A stretch of 45,295 bases of DNA from Variovorax paradoxus (GTDB taxonomy: Bacteria; Pseudomonadota; Gammaproteobacteria; Burkholderiales; Burkholderiaceae_C): assembly GCF_018614955.1 (NCBI RefSeq), contig NZ_JAGGNV010000057.1, forward strand, positions 1 to 45,295, given 5' to 3'. Positions within the stretch are counted from its first letter, which is position 1; each line of letters begins with the position of its first letter. The position numbers and the translations under genes were made by a program. The notes under the pieces were generated by a model. It saw only the letters and a program-made list of their open reading frames with translations, was not told the origin of the DNA and did no database searches. This document shows, one piece after another, positions 8,477 through 16,257 of the stretch.

Positions 8477-8894
8477 CCTGGGCGTCACCGCTCGCACCCA
8501 GGTGCTGACGCACCTGCTGCGCCAGCGAGCCGAAGATCGTTCCTGCCAGGCTGGGCTCGTCGCGGCCGAAGACGATGCGGCTGCAGCCGTAGTCGCGAGC
8601 GGCCATGGCGATCGTCTCGGCACTGCGTCCCACCAGCACGGTGCTGGTGTAGGGCACGCCGGCCAGGTCGAGCAGCTTCTGCGCGTACTGCAGATCCTCG
8701 GCGCCTGCGCTCAGCTGCAACTCGAGCAGTTCGCCGGGAGCGAAGAGCATCGCAACATGACCTGAGACCCTGGGTTGAACCCGCAGCAGGCGAACGCTCA
8801 CTCGATCGTTCCGGCGCATGCGCAGGACCTGCTCGATGGCCGAGCGCGTTCGCGCCGGCTGGTCCGGATCGATGGGTACCAGAATGCGCGTCAT
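8463..8894 (-). CDS. universal stress protein, UspA family
   Basis: A 143-residue single USP domain. The N-terminal MTRILVPIDPDQPARTRSAI is the usual first strand. The ATP-loop region at the end is weak (RDYGCSRIVFGRDEPSLAGTIFGSLAQQV) and lacks the full G-2x-G-9x-G-S/T motif, though GSLAQQVRQHLGA aligns with its tail. It is 10 bases downstream of terC on the same strand, so the two are likely co-transcribed. It is cytoplasmic, with nucleotide binding uncertain. Confidence 0.85.
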   Translation of the reverse strand: MTRILVPIDPDQPARTRSAIEQVLRMRRNDRVSVRLLRVQPRVSGHVAMLFAPGELLELQLSAGAEDLQYAQKLLDLAGVPYTSTVLVGRSAETIAMAARDYGCSRIVFGRDEPSLAGTIFGSLAQQVRQHLGASGDAQVIVC

Positions 8895-8904
8895 GCGGGC
8901 ACCT

Positions 8905-9621
8905 TCAGACTGCGGGTTGCTTCTTGGTCGCTTGCTGCAGTTGTTCGCGGCGCTGTCCGCGGCGGGTGCTCAGCCACTTGCCGATCGCCACCACGCACAT
9001 GGCACCGAGCGCAGGGACCACCGTGTGCAGCGCGTGTTGATTGGCGGCCCAGCCGGCGATGGACGGATCCGACATCGCCATATCGCCGGCCACCCAACCG
9101 AGCAGGCCGGCGCCGAGCACGATGATGACCGGGAATCGCTCCATCAGTTTCAGGATCAAGGTGCTGCCGAAGATGATCAGCGGAATGCTGATCACGAGAC
9201 CGAAGACAAGCAGCGGAACATTGCCCTTGGCTGCAGCAGCGACGCCGACGACGTTGTCCAGGCTCATGACCAGGTCGGCAACCACGATGGTCTTGATGGC
9301 GCCAGCCAGGCCGGAATGGCCTTCCAGGTCCTTGCCCTCGTCCTCTTCCAGAAGCAGGCCGATGCCGATCCAGAGCAGCAGCGCTGCGCCGACCAGCTTG
9401 AGGTACGGCAGGGTCAGCAGATAGACGGCAAAGAAGGTCAGGACCACGCGCAGCACGATGGCGCCGACGCTGCCGAACAGGATGGCCTTTTTTTGCTGGG
9501 TGGGCGGCAGCGAGCGGGAGGCCATCGCGATGACGACGGCGTTGTCGCCGCTCAGGACGATGTTGATCAGGATGATCTGCGACAGGGCGATCCAGAATTC
9601 GGGGCTCGACAAAAGCGACAC
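8905..9621 (-). CDS. TerC-family integral membrane protein
   Basis: A 238-residue membrane protein with about seven hydrophobic segments and the TerC hallmark repeats: VLSGDNAVVIAMA near the start and VADLVMSLDNVVGVAAA in the middle, each with an in-membrane Asp. It resembles the short YjbE/YkoY-like branch. Members are implicated in metal ion (often Mn2+) export or in loading secreted metalloproteins. The hydrophilic C-tail is Arg/Gln-rich. A GGAG site is seen before the ATG at 9621. It probably forms a unit with the downstream stress-protein gene. The upstream region carries TGTCA repeats (9709-9737) close to the TctDE-like pair. Confidence 0.9.
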   Translation of the reverse strand: MSLLSSPEFWIALSQIILINIVLSGDNAVVIAMASRSLPPTQQKKAILFGSVGAIVLRVVLTFFAVYLLTLPYLKLVGAALLLWIGIGLLLEEDEGKDLEGHSGLAGAIKTIVVADLVMSLDNVVGVAAAAKGNVPLLVFGLVISIPLIIFGSTLILKLMERFPVIIVLGAGLLGWVAGDMAMSDPSIAGWAANQHALHTVVPALGAMCVVAIGKWLSTRRGQRREQLQQATKKQPAV

Positions 9622-9708
9622 GGTGTCTCCTCGGTAGTGGGTTCGAAACCACAGCGGTTCCGCCCTTGTCGAGCGTAGAGACCTGTCCTGTCACCTTTCT
9701 GCCGGCGC

Positions 9709-9737
9709 GCTGACAGCCGGTTGTCAGCAAGCTGTCA
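9709..9737. promoter_or_regulatory. TGTCA direct repeats and perfect hairpin upstream of terC
   Basis: GCTGACA (9709-9715) and TGTCAGC (9722-9728) form a perfect 7-bp stem with a 6-base loop. TGTCA recurs at 9722 and 9733, an 11-bp direct repeat on one DNA face, the spacing used by OmpR/PhoB-family response regulators. A further TGTCA lies at 9689. It sits between the kinase stop (9764) and the terC start (9621). It may be an operator for terC or a read-through hairpin for the kinase transcript; there is no T-run to support a terminator. Confidence 0.4.
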
Positions 9738-9763
9738 ATAAGCTTACAGAGCGACTGCGCCGA

Positions 9764-11155
9764 TCAGGCGGCGCGCAACGGGAAGAAGACGCTGAAGGTG
9801 TTGCCCACGCCGTCGGCGTCTTCCTCCAGCGTGATGCGCGCGCCGTGCAGCGTGGCGATCTCGCTGACGATGGCGAGACCGAGGCCGCTGCCATCCTCCT
9901 GCGTGCCGAGGAGGCGGTGGAAGCGTTCGAAGATGCGGGCGCGCTCCTCGACAGGGATTCGCGGGCCATCGTCGCTGATGGCCAGGCGGCATTGGTCGTT
10001 TCCGATCTGGCCGGCCTGCACGGTCACCCGGCCGCCCGACTCGCTGTAGCGGATCGCGTTGTCGATCAGGTTGTTGACCAGCTCGCGCAAGCGGTCGCGG
10101 TCGGCGTCGATCATCAACGGATGATCGGCACCTTCGAAGCCCAGGTCGATGTTTCGCTTGATCGCCTGCGGCACCCATTCCATGCTCACGTCCAGCGCGT
10201 GCGCATTCAGGTCCAGCGGCTGCAATTGCATGGAGTCGAGCGCACCGGGCTCGTTGCGGGCCAGCGAAAGCAGCTGGCGCACCAGCCTCGAGAGCCGGTC
10301 GGCGCTGATATAGAGCTGCGCGAGCGAATGGCGCACCCGCTGCAGATCGTTCTCCCGGAGCGCCAGCTCGATCTGGGCCTTCAGGCCGCTGACCGGCGTC
10401 TTCAGCTGGTGAGCGGCGTCGGCCACGAAGCGGTTCTGAAAATCGAAGGTGCGCCCAAGGCGCGCCATCAACTCGTTGACGTCATCCACCAGCGGCCTCA
10501 CCTCTCCCGGAACGTCGTGCGTGTCGATCGGGCTCAGGTCCAGGTGCGAGCGGTCTGATACGGCGCGCCGCAGCCGCTGCAGCGGCTCGAGCCCACGCGA
10601 AACCCCGAACCAGACCACCGCTGTCGCCATGACGATCAGGAGCAGCTGCGGCAGCACCACATTGGCGACCATCTCCCAGGTAAAGCGCGCGCGCTTGTTG
10701 AGCGTTTCGGCCACCTGCACGAGGACCTGCGGAGGCCCGGCATCGGGGCCGATGGGCATCCAGGCCACCATCATCCGCACCGGCTCACCGTGCACCTCGT
10801 CGCCGTAGAAATCCGGCCTGGCGATCTTTCCGTTGCGCGGCGCAGGCAATTGCGCATCGCCGCCCAGATTGGCGCCGTCCTCGCCGACAACGCGGTAGAA
10901 GAGCTGGTCTTCCTGGTCCAGCAAGAGGATGTTGGCCGCGGTTTCCGAGAGCTCGAGCCGGGGACGCGTTCCGTCGAGTTTCACGTGCAGCGCGATCTCG
11001 CGTCCGATCTCGTGCAACGCGCGGTCGTAGGCGAGGTTGGAGAAGCGCAGCGAGTTCCAGTAGGCGGCGCCGGTATCGAGCACCAGCAGCACGGCGAGCG
11101 GCCCGAGCAGCCAGGCCAGCAGCTTGCGCTGCAGCCGAGGCTCAGGCGTCCGCAT
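9764..11155 (-). CDS. tctE: sensor histidine kinase, TctE/QseC type
   Basis: A 463-residue membrane kinase. It has one TM segment near residues 13-30, a periplasmic TctE-like sensor domain, a second TM (VVLPQLLLIVMATAVVWFGV), HAMP, then the dimerisation domain with His249 in DAAHQLKTPVSGL. The ATPase has the N box NNLIDNAIRYS and G2 box GSGLGLAIV. The G1 box is unusual: it reads DDGPRIP with Arg399 where DxGxGI would have the second Gly. It overlaps the response regulator gene by 14 bases. TctE homologues control tricarboxylate transporters. A Bug receptor lies about 5 kb away, but the target is unknown. Confidence 0.92.
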   Translation of the reverse strand: MRTPEPRLQRKLLAWLLGPLAVLLVLDTGAAYWNSLRFSNLAYDRALHEIGREIALHVKLDGTRPRLELSETAANILLLDQEDQLFYRVVGEDGANLGGDAQLPAPRNGKIARPDFYGDEVHGEPVRMMVAWMPIGPDAGPPQVLVQVAETLNKRARFTWEMVANVVLPQLLLIVMATAVVWFGVSRGLEPLQRLRRAVSDRSHLDLSPIDTHDVPGEVRPLVDDVNELMARLGRTFDFQNRFVADAAHQLKTPVSGLKAQIELALRENDLQRVRHSLAQLYISADRLSRLVRQLLSLARNEPGALDSMQLQPLDLNAHALDVSMEWVPQAIKRNIDLGFEGADHPLMIDADRDRLRELVNNLIDNAIRYSESGGRVTVQAGQIGNDQCRLAISDDGPRIPVEERARIFERFHRLLGTQEDGSGLGLAIVSEIATLHGARITLEEDADGVGNTFSVFFPLRAA

Positions 11156-11816
11156 CGCCGCTGTCGATCAGGTAGCCCATGCCGCGCACGGTGCGGATCT
11201 CGCAACCGAGCGGCTCCAGCTTCTTGCGCAGTCTGTAGACGTTGACCTCGATCGCGTTGTCGCCGACCTCTTCGCCCCAGCCATAGAGATGGTTGACCAA
11301 TTGCTCCTTGCTCACGACACGCCCCGCGCGCATGAGCAGCAGTTCCAGCAAGGCGAGCTCGCGTGGCGACAGATCCAGCGGCCGCTTTTCGTCAAACACG
11401 CGGCGGCCCACGGTATCGAAGCGCAGCCGACCATGCTCGAGGTAGGGCGTGGAGCGGGTACTGCGGCGCAGCAGCGCTCGCACGCGCGCTTCCAGCTCCG
11501 GCAGGTCGAACGGCTTGGCCAGGTAATCGTCGGCGCCAAGATCGAGCCCGTGGACACGGTCTGCGAGGGTGTCGAAGGCAGTGAGCATCAGCACGGGCGT
11601 CGTGGACTTGCGCCCCCGGAGACGCTTCAGCACATCCAGTCCGCTCAGCCCCGGCAAGCCGATGTCCAGGATGGCCAAGTCATAGATGCCCAGGGCGAGG
11701 GCATGGTCGGCTTCCTCGCCGGTGGAGACGGCGTCGACCGCATGGGCGGACTGCACCAGCGCGCGCGAAAGCGCATCCGCCAGCACCCGGTCATCCTCGA
11801 CGAGCAATATCCGCAT
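11142..11816 (-). CDS. tctD: OmpR-family response regulator, TctD/QseB type
   Basis: A 224-residue regulator with receiver and winged-helix output domains. The acidic pocket is Glu7-Asp8-Asp9, the phosphoacceptor Asp51 (DLAILDIGLPG), Thr79 and Lys101 (YLAKPFD). The C-terminal domain (LSPRELALLELLLMRAGRVV, NAIEVNVYRLRKKLE, IRTVRGMGYLI) is the OmpR/PhoB DNA-binding fold. It leads the operon with the TctE-like kinase. The upstream region (11817-12029) is shared with the divergent xylose operon. Confidence 0.93.
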   Translation of the reverse strand: MRILLVEDDRVLADALSRALVQSAHAVDAVSTGEEADHALALGIYDLAILDIGLPGLSGLDVLKRLRGRKSTTPVLMLTAFDTLADRVHGLDLGADDYLAKPFDLPELEARVRALLRRSTRSTPYLEHGRLRFDTVGRRVFDEKRPLDLSPRELALLELLLMRAGRVVSKEQLVNHLYGWGEEVGDNAIEVNVYRLRKKLEPLGCEIRTVRGMGYLIDSGDADA

Positions 11817-11975
11817 TGATTCCTGACTGCATGTCTCCAGCCGATGCTAACCGCAAGCCTCTCGCGCGCATTGGCCTCCGTCACCGGCGCGTCCAGAACC
11901 CGAGCGCCGCCCACCCTGTAGTGCCTTTTCCCGCAGGGATTCCCCGGATGGCCGCGTCGAAAGTGCGTGGCCATA

Positions 11976-11998
11976 GTTAGTTCGCCGCTCGAACTAAC
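11976..11998. promoter_or_regulatory. perfect palindromic operator upstream of xylF
   Basis: GTTAGTTCG (11976-11984) and CGAACTAAC (11990-11998) are exact reverse complements separated by CCGCT. The site is 38 bases before the xylF start, where a bound repressor would cover the promoter or early transcript. The same operon ends with a ROK repressor gene of XylR type, and ROK/NagC regulators bind dyads of this size, so autoregulation of xylFHG-R is likely. A CATAGT sequence abutting the left arm may be a -10 box. Confidence 0.7.
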
Positions 11999-12035
11999 CC
12001 AACGCGGCAACGCCCACAACCCCGGAGACATGCCC

Positions 12036-13061
12036 ATGAATAAGCCCTTTCGCGCCCTCGGCGCCCTGGCCCTCGGCCTTTCCGCCATCGGCGCCTGTGC
12101 CCAGACCCTGGTCGGCGTGAGCTGGTCCAACTTCCAGGAGGAGCGCTGGAAGACCGACGAGGCGGCGATCAAGGCGCAGTTGGAGAAGCTGGGCGCGAAG
12201 TACATCAGTGCCGATGCCGGCGGCTCGCCCGAGAAGCAGCTGGGCGACATCGAAGGCCTGATGTCCAAGGGCGCCAAGGCGCTGATCGTGCTCGCGATGG
12301 ACAAGGACGCGATCCTGCCCGCGGTCAACAAGGCGGTGCGGCAGAAGGTGCCGGTGGTGGCCTACGACCGGTTGATCGAAACCCCCGGCGTCTTCTACAT
12401 CACCTTCGACAACGTCGAGGTCGGCCGCATGCAGGCGCGTGCCGTCTACAAGGTCCAGCCCAAGGGCAACTACGTGATGATCAAGGGCTCGCCCACCGAC
12501 CCGAACGCCAACTTCCTGCGCGCCGGGCAGCAAGAGGTGATCGATGCCGCGGTGAAGAAGGGCGACATCAAGATCGTCGGCGACGAATACACCGATGGCT
12601 GGAAGCCCGAAGTGGCACAGAAGAACATGGAGCAGATCCTCACCAAGGTCGGCAACAAGGTCGATGCGGTGGTGGCGGCCAACGACGGCACGGCCGGCGG
12701 GGCAGTAGCCGCGCTCTCGGCGAAGGGCATACGCGGCATTCCGGTCTCGGGGCAGGACGCCGACTTCGCGGCGCTCAACCGCGTCGCGCTGGGCACCCAG
12801 ACCGTGACGGTGTGGAAGGACTCGCGCGAGCTCGGCCGCGAGGCGGCCTCCGCCGCGATCGCGCTGACCCAGGGCAAGACGCCGGAGAAGGCGGCCAACT
12901 GGAGCGGCGGCGAGAAGAAGGTCGCGATCTCCTCGCGCCTGCTCACGCCGGTGCCGATCACGCGCGACAACCTCGACGTGGTGGTCAAGGAAGGCTGGAT
13001 CAAAAAGGCGGAGCTCTGCAAGGGCGTATCTGGCGACAAAGCCCCGGCGGCCTGTAAATAA
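12036..13061 (+). CDS. xylF: D-xylose ABC transporter, periplasmic substrate-binding protein
   Basis: A 341-residue periplasmic binding protein with a signal peptide (ALGALALGLSAIGACA|QT). Segments such as VVAYDRLIE, YITFDNVEVGRMQA, GSPTDPNANFLRAGQ, GDEYTDGWKPE, VVAANDGTAGGAVAALSAKG and VSGQDADFAALNR match the E. coli XylF pattern closely. It delivers xylose (or a related aldopentose) to XylH. ATG 12036 has GGAGA seven bases upstream; the Met at 12030 is too close to that site. It is the first gene of xylFHG-R, behind the palindromic operator. Confidence 0.93.
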   Translation: MNKPFRALGALALGLSAIGACAQTLVGVSWSNFQEERWKTDEAAIKAQLEKLGAKYISADAGGSPEKQLGDIEGLMSKGAKALIVLAMDKDAILPAVNKAVRQKVPVVAYDRLIETPGVFYITFDNVEVGRMQARAVYKVQPKGNYVMIKGSPTDPNANFLRAGQQEVIDAAVKKGDIKIVGDEYTDGWKPEVAQKNMEQILTKVGNKVDAVVAANDGTAGGAVAALSAKGIRGIPVSGQDADFAALNRVALGTQTVTVWKDSRELGREAASAAIALTQGKTPEKAANWSGGEKKVAISSRLLTPVPITRDNLDVVVKEGWIKKAELCKGVSGDKAPAACK

Positions 13062-13074
13062 GCCGGCCTGAGCC

Positions 13075-14262
13075 ATGAGTCAGTCTCCGGGGCTGTGGCG
13101 GCGCAGCGGCATCGACCTGCGCCTGCTGCTCATGAGCGCGCTGCTGGTGGTGATGGCGCTCGTCTTCCACGTGTTGTCGGGCGGCATCTTCCTCACGCCC
13201 GAAAACCTCTACAACATCGCGCAGCAGACGGCGGTGGTGGGCATCGTCGCGACCGTGATGGTGCTGGTTATCGTGGCGCGCCACATCGATCTCTCGGTCG
13301 GCTCGGTGATGGGCTTCGTCGGCGTGCTGGTCGCCTATCTGCAATACACCTCGGGCTGGTCCTGGCCGGCGGCCTGCCTCGCGGGCCTGGCGGTCGCGCT
13401 TTTGGTTTCGCTCTACCAGGGCGGGCTCACCGCGATGCTGGGCGTGCCTTCCTTCGTGGTGACGCTGGGCGGTCTCATGTCCTTCCGCGGCGCCGCCTTC
13501 CTGGTGGCCGACGGCAAGACGCAGCCGGTCAACGACGAGTTCTTCCAGCGCCTGGGCGGCGGCTACGACGGCGGCATCGGCACCACGGCCACCTGGGTGC
13601 TGGCTGCGCTCGTGGGCGTGGTGCTGTTCGCGCGCAAGCTGCAGCAGCGGCGCGCACGCCAGCGCCACGAGATGCCGGTCGAGCCGCTGTGGCTGGACCT
13701 GCTGCTCACGGCCGTGCCGGTGGCCGTGGTGCTCGCCTTCGCCGCGACGATGAACAGCTACCAGATCTCGTCGAAGACCGAGCCGCAGGGCATCCCGATC
13801 CCGGTGCTGATCTGGGCCGTGGTCGCGGTCGTGCTGTCCTTCATCGTGCACCGCACGCGCTTCGGGCGCTACGTGTTCGCGATGGGCGGCAATCCGGATG
13901 CGGCGGCGCTGGTCGGCATTCCGGTCAAGCGCGTGACCATGCTGCTGTTCGCCCTGCTCGCGGTGCTGGTGACGGTGGCCGCGATCGTCTCCATCGCGCG
14001 GCTCAACGCCGGCACCAATTCGCTGGGCAGCGGCATGGAGCTCTACGTGATCGCGGCGGCCGTCATCGGCGGCGCCGCGCTCGCCGGCGGCAGCGGCTCG
14101 ATCTTCGGCTCGGTGCTGGGCGCGCTGATCATGCAGTCGCTCGACAGCGGGATGCTGCTGCTGGACGTGCAGATCGGCAAGCGCATGGTGATCATCGGGC
14201 AGGTGCTGATCGTCGCGGTCGTCTTTGACGTGCTCTATCGCAAGTATTTCGGAGAGCGTTGA
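13075..14262 (+). CDS. xylH: D-xylose ABC transporter permease
   Basis: A 395-residue inner-membrane permease of the ribose/xylose (BPD_transp_2) class with about ten hydrophobic segments. NLYNIAQQTAVVGIVA, the ARHIDLSVGSVMGFVG motif, PSFVVTLGGLMSFRGAAFL and the family-specific GGNPDAAALVGIPVKRV are all visible. A charged cytoplasmic loop (KLQQRRARQRHE) sits mid-protein as in XylH. The stop overlaps the next ATG as TGATG. Confidence 0.94.
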   Translation: MSQSPGLWRRSGIDLRLLLMSALLVVMALVFHVLSGGIFLTPENLYNIAQQTAVVGIVATVMVLVIVARHIDLSVGSVMGFVGVLVAYLQYTSGWSWPAACLAGLAVALLVSLYQGGLTAMLGVPSFVVTLGGLMSFRGAAFLVADGKTQPVNDEFFQRLGGGYDGGIGTTATWVLAALVGVVLFARKLQQRRARQRHEMPVEPLWLDLLLTAVPVAVVLAFAATMNSYQISSKTEPQGIPIPVLIWAVVAVVLSFIVHRTRFGRYVFAMGGNPDAAALVGIPVKRVTMLLFALLAVLVTVAAIVSIARLNAGTNSLGSGMELYVIAAAVIGGAALAGGSGSIFGSVLGALIMQSLDSGMLLLDVQIGKRMVIIGQVLIVAVVFDVLYRKYFGER

Positions 14263-15038
14263 TGAGCGCCGCGACACAACCCCTGGTCGAGCTGCGCGAC
14301 ATCCACAAGGCCTTCGGCGGCGTGAAGGCGGTCGACGGCGTCAGCGTCAACCTCTATGCAGGCGAGGTGGTCGCGCTGCTCGGCCACAACGGCGCCGGCA
14401 AGTCCACGCTGATGAAGATGCTGGCCGGCGCCTACCCGGTCGACTCGGGCGAAACGCTGATAGCGGGCCAGCAGGTCCACATCCGCACGCCCTCCGAAGC
14501 CCAGGCCCAGGGCATCGAGACCATCTACCAGACGCTCGCGCTGGCCGACAACCTCGACTCGGTCTCCAACCTCTTCCTCGGCCGCGAGAAGCTCACGCCC
14601 TGGCGCACGCTGGACGACCACTTCATGGAGAACCAGGCGCGCAAGGTGTTCCAGCGCCTGAACAAGAACTTCACCAACATCCGCGTGCCGGTGCGGCGCC
14701 TGTCGGGCGGCCAGCGGCAGGTGGTGGCGATCTCGCGGGCCCTGTACTTCAACGCCCGCATCCTGATCATGGACGAGCCCTGCGCCGCGCTGGGCCCGGA
14801 AGAGACCGCGATGGTCGGCAGTCTGGTGAAGCAGCTCAAGGCCGACGGCGTGGGCATCTTCCTGATCACCCACGACATGCCCGATGTGTTCGGCTTGAGC
14901 GACCGGCTGGCCGTGATGAAGAACGGCCGCCTGGTCGGCACCTACCGCACCGCCGACGTGACGGAGGACGAGGTGCTGGGGATGATCATTGCGGGCAAGC
15001 GGCCAGAAGGCAAGGTACAGGCCGAACACGCCGGATGA
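14262..15038 (+). CDS. xylG: sugar ABC transporter ATP-binding protein, single-domain XylG type
   Basis: A 258-residue ATPase. Walker A is GHNGAGKST, the signature LSGGQRQVVAISRAL, Walker B ILIMDEP followed by the AALGPEETAMV D-loop region, and the switch His is in ITHDM. E. coli XylG has two fused cassettes (about 510 residues); this has one, so the transporter would use a homodimer, as in FrcA-like systems. ATG 14262 overlaps the xylH TGA; a TTG one codon upstream is less likely. It powers XylFH import. Confidence 0.92.
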   Translation: MSAATQPLVELRDIHKAFGGVKAVDGVSVNLYAGEVVALLGHNGAGKSTLMKMLAGAYPVDSGETLIAGQQVHIRTPSEAQAQGIETIYQTLALADNLDSVSNLFLGREKLTPWRTLDDHFMENQARKVFQRLNKNFTNIRVPVRRLSGGQRQVVAISRALYFNARILIMDEPCAALGPEETAMVGSLVKQLKADGVGIFLITHDMPDVFGLSDRLAVMKNGRLVGTYRTADVTEDEVLGMIIAGKRPEGKVQAEHAG

Positions 15039-15099
15039 GCGCCGCGCCGGGCCGCCCCAAGCAAGCTCGCACAGCAGTGCGAAGCACGAAGGTTACTCA

Positions 15100-16257
15100 A
15101 TGACCACCATCGGCGACCAGCAGCTGGTCAGGCGCATCAATCGCAGCGTGCTGCTGCGCCTTTTGCGCGCGCGGCCCGGCCTCTCGCGCGCGCGACTGGC
15201 CGCCGAGAGCGGATTGACCAAGTCCACCGTGAGCCTGCTGGTACGCGAGCTGCTCGAGGACGGCTGGCTCGACGAAGCCGGCGCGGCCGTGGCCGACGGG
15301 CTCGGGCGGCCGTCGATCCCGCTGCAGATCAACGACGGCGTGCGCGCCCTGATCGGCGTCGAGATCGCGGTCGAAGTGGTGCGCGTGGCGTGCGTGTCGC
15401 TGCTGGGCGAGGTGCTTCATTCGGAATCGCAGCCGCTGCACGAGCACGCGCCGCGGGCGGTCTGCGCGCAGGTGGCGCGCATGGTGTCGGCCGCCCATCG
15501 CCACCTGCTGGCATCGGGCCTGCGGCTCTCGGGCATCGGCGTCGGCGTGCCGGGCGCGGTCGACGATGCAACCGGTCTGGTGCGCTTCGCGCCCAACTTC
15601 GGCTGGCGCAGCGTGAGCCTCTTGCCCGAGCTCACTGAAGCGCTGGCGGCGGTCGGTGTCGCGGGCGTCAATGTGCAGCTGCAGAACGATGCCGACGCGG
15701 CGGCGCTCGGCGAGTTCGAGTTCTCGGAGGGCGAGGGCGAAGACCCGCTGATCTTCGTGAGCTGCGATGTCGGCGTCGGTGCCGGCATCGTGTTGAACGA
15801 CCGCCTGTTCGTCGGTGCGCGCGGCATGGCCGGCGAGATCGGCCACACCATCCTGCAGGTGGACGGGCCGCTGTGCTCGTGCGGGCGAAAGGGCTGCGCT
15901 GAGGCCTTTCTGGGATCGCGCGTGCTGGAGCGCGCGGCCAACGACGCAGAGCGCGCCGCGGCATTTCTCGGCGTGCTGCTTCAGAACCTGTGGGTCACTT
16001 TCGAGCCGAGGGCGATCGTGGTCGGCGGCAAGTCATGCCAGGCCCATCCGGCCTTCCTGCGCCGCGCGATCCAGACCGTGCAGCGCTACGCCGAAAGCGC
16101 CGGCATGCCGGCGCCCAATGTGCGCGGCGCGCGCTTTGGCGAGTGGGCACCCGCGGTGGGTGCGGCCGCGCTGGCACTGCACGAGTACCTGCGGCCTTTG
16201 CATCCGAATTCGGAGGCACGGCGCGAGCGCGCCGTGCGTCAACTTCAGTCGGCGTAG
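15100..16257 (+). CDS. xylR: ROK-family repressor, XylR type
   Basis: A 385-residue ROK regulator. The N-terminal HTH (LSRARLAAESGLTKSTVSLL) precedes a sugar-kinase-like fold with an IGVGVPGAVDD segment, NDADAAALGEF, and the ROK zinc motif with His in GEIGHTIL and Cys residues in CSCGRKGC followed by AE. ATG 15100 has an AAGG eight bases upstream. It is the last gene of the xylose operon, 61 bases after xylG, and probably represses it through the palindrome at 11976-11998, with xylose or a phosphosugar as inducer. Its 3' end overlaps the convergent Bug gene by 13 bases. Confidence 0.9.
   Translation: MTTIGDQQLVRRINRSVLLRLLRARPGLSRARLAAESGLTKSTVSLLVRELLEDGWLDEAGAAVADGLGRPSIPLQINDGVRALIGVEIAVEVVRVACVSLLGEVLHSESQPLHEHAPRAVCAQVARMVSAAHRHLLASGLRLSGIGVGVPGAVDDATGLVRFAPNFGWRSVSLLPELTEALAAVGVAGVNVQLQNDADAAALGEFEFSEGEGEDPLIFVSCDVGVGAGIVLNDRLFVGARGMAGEIGHTILQVDGPLCSCGRKGCAEAFLGSRVLERAANDAERAAAFLGVLLQNLWVTFEPRAIVVGGKSCQAHPAFLRRAIQTVQRYAESAGMPAPNVRGARFGEWAPAVGAAALALHEYLRPLHPNSEARRERAVRQLQSA

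Noticed and set aside
9622..9763. yybP-ykoY (Mn) riboswitch upstream of terC
   Set aside because: No match to the conserved loop sequences; only TGTCA repeats and a simple hairpin are present.
13000..14277. Long minus-strand frame opposite xylH
   Set aside because: Low-complexity His/Asp/Arg composition typical of antisense high-GC DNA; the plus-strand permease is unambiguous.
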